NCBI GenBank assembly: GCA_003520025.1 | Contig: DOVP01000203.1 | Location: 1 to 7,830 of the forward strand | DNA length: 7,830 nucleotides | Source: Phycisphaerales bacterium | Lineage (GTDB): Bacteria; Planctomycetota; Phycisphaerae; Phycisphaerales; SM1A02 | Reading direction: 5' to 3' | In this document: in pieces, positions 1-5,026 of the stretch | How the letters are laid out: every line of letters begins with the position of its first letter | Numbering within the stretch: the first letter of the stretch is position 1 | Translations under genes and position numbers: made by a program | Notes under the pieces: model-generated | What the model saw: only the letters and a program-made list of their open reading frames with translations | Database searches by the model: none | Told to the model about the DNA's origin: nothing

Positions 1-432
1 GGCCTGCACGGCCTTCGACGCACGGAGGACATTGTGGTCGGTCATCGCGCTGGTGGACGTGTTGTTCCAGAACTCTGGCAAACCATTCTGCTCGACAGTG
101 TTCCGGTCGGATGCGTATTGATGACATGCGGCGCTGACAAAGTCGCCGATTTGGCGTACATCGGGCTTTGCCCTGACGCGAGGGGAAAGGGCATCGGCAT
201 CGCCGTTCTGTCACACATGATGGGGCGTCTTTCGGCGAAAGGCGTGCGTATGCTTCGTCTTGCGGTCGACGCGAGCAATGTGCCTGCGCGGAAGGTGTAT
301 CACCGGATGGGATTCAGGCACTCGAATACACAGCGGGCCGTTATCCGCTCGACACGGAGAATGCAAGTGGAACCCGCCTCTGGGCAAGATGTCCACATGA
401 CATCGACACCGCGGCGATCCTGCGGTGGATGA
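1..432 (+). CDS. GNAT-family N-acetyltransferase, 3' part (start lies left of window)
   Basis: This is the last 143 codons of a GCN5-related N-acetyltransferase; the frame is open from base 1, so the true start is outside the window. The acetyl-CoA pyrophosphate-binding loop (motif A) is RGKGIG at visible residues 61-66, preceded by the beta-strand LAYIGLCPDA and followed by helix IAVLSHMM. Motif B is visible as DASNVPARKVYHRMGF (90-105), the usual 'N..A...Y...GF' segment. GNAT enzymes transfer an acetyl group from acetyl-CoA to an amine; the substrate cannot be told here. The roughly 35 residues after the GF motif are basic and not clearly part of the fold. An internal GTG or ATG could give a shorter product, but the open frame upstream and the missing N-terminal strands favour truncation by the window edge. 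The family call is secure; the specific function is unknown. Confidence 0.88.
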   Translation, partial: GLHGLRRTEDIVVGHRAGGRVVPELWQTILLDSVPVGCVLMTCGADKVADLAYIGLCPDARGKGIGIAVLSHMMGRLSAKGVRMLRLAVDASNVPARKVYHRMGFRHSNTQRAVIRSTRRMQVEPASGQDVHMTSTPRRSCGG

Positions 433-441
433 AGTTTTTTT
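407..441 (+). terminator. Possible intrinsic terminator after the GNAT gene
   Basis: CACCGC (407-412) and GCGGTG (422-427) are perfect inverted repeats around a 9-base loop, and a run of seven T follows at 435-441. The seven-base gap between stem and T-run is longer than in good terminators, and the stem lies inside the last codons of the gene. It is plausible but weak. Confidence 0.35.
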
Positions 442-814
442 GCGACGCTCGAACACCTTGCTTTCAGGCGAATCCTCGTTGCAGCGGCATCTGAATCGAC
501 GTTTTGATGGTTGTGGTCATGCGTGATCCCGGCTAGATTGCCCGCGTCCAAGGATGGACCATCGGTTACGAGTGTCGGACTTGACTCGAACGCCGGTGCC
601 GGGGAGCAGGGACAGCGGATGACGCACTTTCTCGCGTCTCGCGCCCCTTGGGTCGCCAGACGCTGCGACAACACGGTTTCTCAGGAAGGAGGGATCATGT
701 CCCGTCGCGGGATCATCGCGCCATCGCTGTCTCATGCTCTCCATGCGGGACAGGGATTGTCGGTTGTTCGGCTGTCGGCCCACAGTGGGCCGCATCAACT
801 CCCGAGGCGTTTGC
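433..814. other. Intergenic region between GNAT gene and dnaA; no confident gene
   Basis: This 382-base gap precedes dnaA. I find no recognisable protein family, tRNA or rRNA in it. There is no cluster of DnaA boxes (TTATNCACA-like) on either strand, so it does not look like an origin. It contains a small hairpin GTCCA-AGGA-TGGAC (546-559), a weak promoter candidate (511-539), a very strong Shine-Dalgarno sequence at 683-693 before ATG 697, and two mutually exclusive small stems around that ATG. It most likely acts as the 5' untranslated or control region of dnaA. Confidence 0.6.
511..539 (+). promoter_or_regulatory. Weak sigma70-like promoter candidate upstream of dnaA
   Basis: TTGTGG (511-516) and TAGATT (534-539) are separated by 17 bases. 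The -10 hexamer matches TATAAT at four of six positions and the -35 at three of six. It is correctly oriented for dnaA, but it would leave a leader of about 270 bases. This could be chance. Confidence 0.2.
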
Positions 815-915
815 GTGACCGACCTTTCACCACCAACCCTGACTCGCGCACTCCAAGAGCGAATCGGCAAGACCTCGTACCGAATGTGGTTCGGCCATGC
901 TGTTATTGGGCTTGA
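697..915 (+). CDS. Possible 72-codon leader ORF overlapping the dnaA start
   Basis: The ATG at 697 is preceded by GGAAGGAGGG (684-693), the strongest Shine-Dalgarno match in the window. The ORF begins MSRRGIIAPSLSHALHAG and ends PCCYWA. It is arginine- and proline-rich, resembles no family I know, and has no signal peptide or membrane segment. It stops 98 bases after the dnaA GTG (815), in a different frame from dnaA. A ribosome translating it would therefore cross the dnaA start, which could couple or interfere with dnaA initiation. The last third is composition-constrained by dnaA and looks like a frame shadow, so only the strong ribosome site argues that the ORF is real. The alternative is that the Shine-Dalgarno is incidental, or a relic of an older dnaA start. 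Confidence 0.25.
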   Translation: MSRRGIIAPSLSHALHAGQGLSVVRLSAHSGPHQLPRRLRDRPFTTNPDSRTPRANRQDLVPNVVRPCCYWA

Positions 916-2170
916 GGATGGGGTGTTGCAGGTATCTGCCGCCTCAAGATTCGAGGCCGACTGGATCACACGGCGGTTTGCGAAGGATCTCGACGCCATC
1001 GCGGAGGATGTCGGCGCGACGGCAACACATGTTCACGTGCAGATTCGAGAGACGGCGGAGCAGGACCCCGAACAAACGCTTCCCGGGAAGGCGCAGCGAT
1101 CGGGGCGTCCACGGCGCCGCTTTCACGACCTCGACGATCTCGTCGTAGGCGCCAGCAATCAACTCGCTTGGACCGCGGCCCGTACGATTGTCGATGACCC
1201 CGCCGCGCACCATCTATCACCGCTTTTCATCCATGGCGACTGCGGCGTAGGGAAAACACATCTGCTCCAAGGCATCTGCGCCCGATTCGGTCGCCAGAAC
1301 CCCGGGGCGCCCATGCGGTACATGACCGGCGAAGAATTCACCAACGAGTTCATTCAGGCCGTTCGGCACTCGCAACTCGAGCAGTTTCGTCGATCCATGC
1401 GGCGGCTGCACCTGCTGGCGGTAGATGATGTGCACTTCGTGGCGGGCAAGACCAGGACGCAGGATGAGATCCTTCACACACTCGATGCCATCAGGCTCAG
1501 CGGCGCCCGCATCGTGCTTGCGTCCGACGCGCACCCCAATGTCATCAAGCGATTCAATACGGCGTTGATCAGCCGCTGCACCAGCGGGATGCTTGTGCAG
1601 GTCGAAATGCCCGATGAGCCGCTTCGTCGGGCGGTGCTTGAGCGGGTCAGTTTGGCCCGCGGGCTCACTTTGACGCCGTCCGCCATCGATGCCATCGTCG
1701 AGCAGTGCCCCAACAGCGTGCGCGAGATTCACGGACTGCTTGCTCGCGTCGGGGCGCTCAAGGCCATGCGGCAGCGTGGTGGTTCGGTGACCGGTGCCGA
1801 TGTCGCCGAAGCAACAGCCGAGGGGCGTTTGGCCATTCGGCGGCCGGTGACCATTGAAGTGGTCATGGCCGCGACGTGCGGCATCCTGGGGGTGCAGCAG
1901 GCCGATCTTGGGGGCACCGGCAGGGCGAAGCGGGTTGTGCTCGCCCGCGGCTTGATCGCCGTGCTCGCCCGAGAATTGACAACCGCCAGTTATCCCGAGA
2001 TCGCCATGGCCATGGGTCGTCGAACCCACTCATCGGTCCACGCAAGCGTCAAGCGGTTGCTGGCAGATCTCAAGGCGGGTCGGCGGGTGGACCTTGATGG
2101 ACAGTCGGTGCCGCTGGAGCAATTGCTGGCCCGGATTCGCCGGAGAACAGGGTCAAATACCGGCATCTGA
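815..2170 (+). CDS. dnaA: Chromosomal replication initiator protein DnaA (diverged)
   Basis: DnaA is the AAA+ ATPase that binds and melts the chromosomal origin and loads the replicative helicase. The product is 451 residues. The GTG at 815 was chosen because GAGG (804-807) sits seven bases upstream and domain I begins immediately after it (residues 4-78, with the 'SYRMWF' and 'FEADWI' signatures). Residues starting from ATG 734 would add an unrelated leader. Domain II is a short linker (about 78-102). The AAA+ part shows Walker [10 protein letters not shown] (141-149), Walker B LAVDDVHF (201-208), the DnaA-typical AGKTRTQDE stretch (210-218), sensor 1 VLASD (234-238), box VII with the likely arginine finger R254, and sensor 2 NSVREIHG (300-307). 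Domain IV has [13 protein letters not shown] followed by GRRTHSSVH (401-409), the counterpart of the GGRDHTTV DNA-binding signature. Oddities are ISRC where RSRF is usual and several changes in the DNA-binding signature. It has no dnaN or recF neighbour; rpmA follows instead. The family is certain. That it is the only initiator in the cell is inferred. Confidence 0.92.
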   Translation: MTDLSPPTLTRALQERIGKTSYRMWFGHAVIGLEDGVLQVSAASRFEADWITRRFAKDLDAIAEDVGATATHVHVQIRETAEQDPEQTLPGKAQRSGRPRRRFHDLDDLVVGASNQLAWTAARTIVDDPAAHHLSPLFIHGDCGVGKTHLLQGICARFGRQNPGAPMRYMTGEEFTNEFIQAVRHSQLEQFRRSMRRLHLLAVDDVHFVAGKTRTQDEILHTLDAIRLSGARIVLASDAHPNVIKRFNTALISRCTSGMLVQVEMPDEPLRRAVLERVSLARGLTLTPSAIDAIVEQCPNSVREIHGLLARVGALKAMRQRGGSVTGADVAEATAEGRLAIRRPVTIEVVMAATCGILGVQQADLGGTGRAKRVVLARGLIAVLARELTTASYPEIAMAMGRRTHSSVHASVKRLLADLKAGRRVDLDGQSVPLEQLLARIRRRTGSNTGI

Positions 2171-2173
2171 CCC
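2150..2173. repeat. Inverted repeat GGGTCA-N12-TGACCC across the dnaA stop codon
   Basis: GGGTCA (2150-2155) and TGACCC (2168-2173) are perfect inverted repeats. The right arm begins with the dnaA TGA. There is no T-run directly behind it, so it is not a standard terminator. It ends six bases before the extended -10 element of rpmA and covers the place where a -35 box would sit, so it could be an operator. A chance six-base inverted repeat is also possible. Confidence 0.4.
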
Positions 2174-2178
2174 CTTCC

Positions 2179-2187
2179 TGCTATACT
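2179..2187 (+). promoter_or_regulatory. Extended -10 promoter for rpmA (TGCTATACT)
   Basis: TATACT at 2182-2187 matches the -10 consensus at five of six positions and carries the TGN extension. No good -35 hexamer lies 16-18 bases upstream. The predicted transcript start is near 2194, giving a leader of about 27 bases containing the T6 run (2199-2204) and the Shine-Dalgarno of rpmA. Confidence 0.6.
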
Positions 2188-2220
2188 GCCCGGCTCGGTT
2201 TTTTCATCAGGAGATCTGCT

Positions 2221-2502
2221 GTGGCACATAAGAAGGGACAGGGGTCCACCAAGAACGGGCGCGACTCCAATCCGCAGTTTCGCGGCGTGAAGCTCTATGG
2301 GGGCCAGTACGCCAAGGCTGGGGCCATCATCGTGCGGCAGTGCGGTACGCATTTTCGCCCCGGGTACCTCGTCCGACGGGGCCGTGATGACACTCTCTAC
2401 GCCAAGCAGGCTGGCACCGTGCATTTCCGAGGTCGCAAGATCGATATCGTCCCGGCGGATGCCACCACGCCTCGATACACGGCGGTTGAAAAGGCCGGCT
2501 GA
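2221..2502 (+). CDS. rpmA: 50S ribosomal protein L27 (bL27)
   Basis: bL27 binds 23S rRNA of the large subunit, and its flexible N-terminus reaches towards the peptidyl-transferase centre. The 93-residue product has the family's hallmark start [20 protein letters not shown] and core [19 protein letters not shown], then [15 protein letters not shown]. The start codon is GTG at 2221, with AGGAG (2209-2213) seven bases upstream. There is no N-terminal extension of the kind cleaved in Firmicutes. Small departures from common sequences are Q7 where G or A is usual and Cys in 'RQCGT' where Arg is usual. The length is slightly above the usual 85-90. It lies 50 bases after dnaA and upstream of obgE; the usual partner rplU (L21) is not in the window. 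It probably has its own promoter at 2179-2187 and a terminator behind it. Confidence 0.97.
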   Translation: MAHKKGQGSTKNGRDSNPQFRGVKLYGGQYAKAGAIIVRQCGTHFRPGYLVRRGRDDTLYAKQAGTVHFRGRKIDIVPADATTPRYTAVEKAG

Positions 2503-2530
2503 TCGGCCCCCTTCGATTCTGAGATCATCC

Positions 2531-2560
2531 ACGCGGGCACTTGTCGCCCGCGTTTTTCTT
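2531..2560 (+). terminator. Intrinsic terminator between rpmA and obgE
   Basis: ACGCGGGC (2531-2538) and GCCCGCGT (2546-2553) form a perfect eight-base-pair GC-rich stem with a seven-base loop, followed directly by TTTTCTT. This is the best terminator in the window. It ends only about 15 bases before the obgE ATG, so transcripts from the rpmA promoter must read through it to express obgE. Confidence 0.85.
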
Positions 2561-2575
2561 TGATGAGCCACGCCC

Positions 2576-3595
2576 ATGCTCGTAGATCGCTGCACAATCT
2601 TCATCCGATCGGGCAAGGGCGGCAATGGCTGCGTGAGTCTGCGGCGAGAGAAGTACCGACCCAAGGGCGGCCCCGACGGTGGCAATGGTGGCAACGGCGG
2701 AGACGTCGTGCTTGTGGGAGACGAGAGCCTCTCGACCTTGCTCTCGCTCACGCCTCGCCCGCACTACCGCGCCAAGAACGGAATGCCCGGGCTCGGCTCC
2801 TCCATGCACGGACACAATGCAGACGATCGATTGGTATCGGTGCCGCTCGGGACGATCGCGGTGGACCGCGATACCGGCGAGACCGTGGCGGAGATCACAA
2901 CAACCGGGCAGCAGGTCGTTGTGGCCAAAGGGGGTCAAGGCGGACTCGGCAACGAACACTTCAAGTCATCGACCAATCAGACCCCGCGCGAGGCAACGCC
3001 CGGCGGTCAGTGGCAGGAACGAACGCTCGATCTCGAACTCAAGTTGCTTGCAGATGTCGGTCTTGTCGGTCTTCCAAACGCGGGCAAGTCGACCTTGCTC
3101 TCCGCGGTGAGCGCCGCTCGTCCGAAAGTTGCGGACTATCCCTTCACCACTAAGTCGCCGCATCTTGGGATTGCAGAACTTCCCGGCGAGCGGCGGCTGG
3201 TCATTGCCGATCTGCCCGGACTCATCAAAGGTGCCGCAGTCGGCGCCGGAATGGGACACGACTTTCTCAAGCACGTCGAACGCAATGCAGTCATTCTGCA
3301 TGTGCTGGACGCAGTTCCCATAGACGGCACCGATCCGGTGGAGAACTGGCGACTGATCCGCGGAGAACTCGAGGCCTTCGGTGATGTCTTGATGGACAAG
3401 CCGGAAGTCGTCCTGCTCAACAAGTGTGATCTCATTGATGAGATCACCCGGATTCGGCTTGTCGAGGCACTCAAGAAGGCGAGCGGTGAGCGGGTGCTCG
3501 CCGCTTCGGGCGCGACCGGACAGGGTGTCATGGAAGCCCTTGAGGCGATCTGGTCTCTCGCCAGCGCGACCGAAAACAGCGGCTGGAAAGCCTGA
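2576..3595 (+). CDS. obgE: Obg/CgtA GTPase (large-subunit ribosome assembly)
   Basis: Obg is a conserved P-loop GTPase that associates with the 50S subunit and is needed for its assembly and for growth control. The 339-residue product has the glycine-rich Obg domain at about 1-157 (GKGGNGCVSLRREKY, GGPDGGNGGNGGDV, VVAKGGQGGLGN). The GTPase domain follows from about 158: G1 GLPNAGKST (165-173), G2 ADYPFTT (186-192), G3 DLPG (212-215), G4 NKCD (282-285) and G5 AASG (309-312). The protein ends soon after the G domain, so the optional C-terminal OCT domain is absent, as in many bacteria. ATG 2576 is the natural start: an in-frame stop at 2564-2566 rules out anything before 2567, and the Obg fold begins at residue 2. 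There is no clear Shine-Dalgarno, only a weak GATGAG at 2562-2567. It follows rpmA by 73 bases, which contain a strong terminator. Confidence 0.97.
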   Translation: MLVDRCTIFIRSGKGGNGCVSLRREKYRPKGGPDGGNGGNGGDVVLVGDESLSTLLSLTPRPHYRAKNGMPGLGSSMHGHNADDRLVSVPLGTIAVDRDTGETVAEITTTGQQVVVAKGGQGGLGNEHFKSSTNQTPREATPGGQWQERTLDLELKLLADVGLVGLPNAGKSTLLSAVSAARPKVADYPFTTKSPHLGIAELPGERRLVIADLPGLIKGAAVGAGMGHDFLKHVERNAVILHVLDAVPIDGTDPVENWRLIRGELEAFGDVLMDKPEVVLLNKCDLIDEITRIRLVEALKKASGERVLAASGATGQGVMEALEAIWSLASATENSGWKA

Positions 3596-3617
3596 TCGCA
3601 GTCATCAGAGTTTTATT
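3592..3617 (+). terminator. Weak terminator candidate at the end of obgE
   Basis: CTGAT (3592-3596, containing the obgE TGA) pairs with ATCAG (3604-3608) around a seven-base loop, followed by AG and TTTTATT (3611-3617). The stem is short and AT-containing, so termination would be inefficient if real. Confidence 0.35.
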
Positions 3618-3688
3618 GAGGTTCCCGGCAATCGACGGCGTGGGCGGCGCGTTAGTCTGCCTCTCTCATCCAATGCAGGGATCCAGCC

Positions 3689-3710
3689 GAGGCCATTGAT
3701 GCCTCAGGAG
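3689..3710 (+). promoter_or_regulatory. Small hairpin abutting the Shine-Dalgarno of the exported-protein gene
   Basis: GAGGC (3689-3693) and GCCTC (3701-3705) form a five-base-pair stem with loop CATTGAT. The ribosome site AGGAG (3706-3710) follows with no gap, seven bases before ATG 3718. The Shine-Dalgarno itself is clear; a regulatory role for the hairpin is speculative. Confidence 0.4.
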
Positions 3711-3717
3711 AATTCAC

Positions 3718-4509
3718 ATGAAACTGATGACAGGAACCGTACTGGCGATTGCATGCTCTGCCGCAGCCTTTGGCGGCGAAGCTTTTGACATTGACTTCAA
3801 GGGTGGCTCGCTCGCCGAATGGGTCAAGGCGGTGCAGACGGCATCGCCCGACGGCAACATCGTGTTGCTCCATTCCGACTCGACACTCAAAATGCCGGCC
3901 GTATCGCTTGTCGGTGTGACGGCTGAATCCTGTGCCTACTTGACCGACTCGCTTCCGGGCATCAACGTCGACAAAATCGGTGACGAACAAGGAGGCAGAC
4001 CGATTTGGGTGATTCAGCAACGGGAGGCATCTCGAGCTGGTCGAGGACAAAGACCGGTCGAGACAGGGCATCGGACCAGTGTCTTTGCGATTCCACCGAG
4101 TTATCGCGACGCGCAGGCATCCGAAGATCTCCAGCATGTCATCGAATCAATTTGCAATATGGGTGGGCTGCCCAAGCCGGAGATACTGATGAACCGTGAT
4201 ATGGGTGTGATGGCAGCCCGTGGCGTTCCGGCCCAATTGACACTCGTTGCCGAGACACTTGAAGAACTGCCTCATAGATCCTCTCGCCGCGAAGGACAGG
4301 CGGCGGCATCGGAGAACGAAACCGGAGTGCGGGCGATGCTGCTCAAGCGTGTCGATGCGGCCTCGGCGGCGAGAGCAACAGCGAGCACGCCCGAGGAATC
4401 AGCAGCGGCGGCGAGCGCATTCCATGAGGCTGTCGCGGCGCTTCGCGACTATCGGATGGCAATGCGGGAAGAAGTCAATCCCCGTGCCGCGAGCGTAACC
4501 GAGGACTGA
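3718..4509 (+). CDS. Exported protein with STN-like and secretin N1-like domains, no secretin channel
   Basis: I do not recognise a named gene. The 263-residue product begins with a short basic N-terminus and a hydrophobic stretch (TGTVLAIACSAAAFGG, 5-20), a likely Sec signal peptide with cleavage near residue 19-22. Cys13 is not a good lipobox (preceding AIA, and too close to the start). Residues about 23-100, starting FDIDFKGGSLAEWVKAVQ and ending PIWVIQ, follow the pattern of the STN domain found in secretins and TonB receptors. Residues about 119-187 (TSVFAIPPSYRDAQ, then ILMNRDMGVMAARGVPAQL and LVAETLEELP) follow the KH-like N1 domain of secretins: a 'y.l.y.da..l...i' start and a 'd...n.livrG.....l..v...l..l' end. 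The remaining C-terminus is alanine-rich and probably helical (about 205-252). No secretin beta-barrel follows. It is probably periplasmic and may bind a partner. The ATG is set by AGGAG at 3706-3710. Gene reality is secure; the domain calls are from pattern only. Confidence 0.82.
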   Translation: MKLMTGTVLAIACSAAAFGGEAFDIDFKGGSLAEWVKAVQTASPDGNIVLLHSDSTLKMPAVSLVGVTAESCAYLTDSLPGINVDKIGDEQGGRPIWVIQQREASRAGRGQRPVETGHRTSVFAIPPSYRDAQASEDLQHVIESICNMGGLPKPEILMNRDMGVMAARGVPAQLTLVAETLEELPHRSSRREGQAAASENETGVRAMLLKRVDAASAARATASTPEESAAAASAFHEAVAALRDYRMAMREEVNPRAASVTED

Positions 4510-5026
4510 GCCTCAACAGCAACTGCACGCGCTCGCACTCATCGATCCAATCCTGCGTGATCGAAGCGAGCACATCCTCAGGGATCGGCGCGCCTGGTAG
4601 TGGGCACGCCGGTCCCAGTTGCTGCGCGGCGGCCCATCGGTAGTACGAGAGTGTCTTGTCGCCGAGTGACGAGACGAGCACGCCGTCCTCGGCCATGAAG
4701 ATGGCGACCGGGACGCGATTGCCGTCATTGATGGTGAATTGTTCGATCGGTGAGTCCGGATGATCTCGATCGATGAATCGCAGGTCGATACGCAGACATG
4801 CCGCTGCAATGGCTGCGAGCGAGGGGCCTTGCCGAACACAGTCACCGCACCAACTGCCCGAGATAACCAGTACCTGCATGTCACGGGTGAAGCCGTCGAG
4901 AAGTGCCCGCTGCTGCGAGGTGATGACGACTCGATCACCAACGGCTCGCCAGTCATCCGCCTGCTTTGGGGACGCGCGAAGATAGTCCTCGTACGACATG
5001 GCTGCGTTGAATGCTGCGAGCAGCAT
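4475..5026 (-). CDS. Thioredoxin-family protein with WCGDC active site
   Basis: The product has up to 183 residues and a thioredoxin-like core: strand MQVLVISGSW leading into the CxxC redox site W59-C60-G-D-C63, then a helix, strand LRIDLRFID (78-86), and the cis-proline strand NRVPVAIFM (P106). This supports a thiol-disulfide oxidoreductase. WCGDC differs from the WCGPC of classical thioredoxin, and the flanking helices (1-45 and 125-183) are not typical of it, so the substrate is unknown. No signal peptide is convincing, so a cytoplasmic location is likely. The ATG at 5026 shares its A with the mutS stop codon (TGATG), the classical arrangement for translational coupling. A second ATG at 4999 (MSYEDYLRASP) is an alternative start; neither has a good Shine-Dalgarno. 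The gene's 3' end overlaps the exported-protein gene on the other strand by 35 bases. An inverted repeat GTCGCG/CGCGAC at 4432-4449 lies 25 bases past its stop, but no T-run follows it. Confidence 0.87.
   Translation of the reverse strand: MLLAAFNAAMSYEDYLRASPKQADDWRAVGDRVVITSQQRALLDGFTRDMQVLVISGSWCGDCVRQGPSLAAIAAACLRIDLRFIDRDHPDSPIEQFTINDGNRVPVAIFMAEDGVLVSSLGDKTLSYYRWAAAQQLGPACPLPGAPIPEDVLASITQDWIDECERVQLLLRLSPRLRSRHGD

Noticed and set aside
342..350. DnaA-box-like TTATCCGCT, and similar TTATCCCGA near 1990
   Set aside because: They match only the first six bases of TTATCCACA, lie within coding sequence and are isolated, so they give no support for an origin.
734..814. Upstream ATG start for dnaA
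   Set aside because: The extra 27 residues are cysteine/arginine-rich and unlike DnaA. GTG 815 has GAGG at proper spacing and begins exactly at domain I.
1217..2029. A 270-codon open frame on the minus strand inside dnaA
   Set aside because: It is antisense to well-conserved DnaA motifs, has low-complexity His/Gly/Arg composition, and shows no family resemblance.
1990..2751. A 253-codon minus-strand frame spanning the end of dnaA, rpmA and the start of obgE
   Set aside because: It runs antisense across three unrelated conserved genes and a terminator, so it is a frame shadow.
3652..3657. TTAGTC as a -10 element for the exported-protein gene
   Set aside because: The match to consensus is poor, and the only TTGA-like -35 (3616) is 30 bases away.
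4501..4514. GAGG-N6-CCTC stem at the end of the exported-protein gene as a terminator
   Set aside because: It has only four base pairs and no T-run on either strand.
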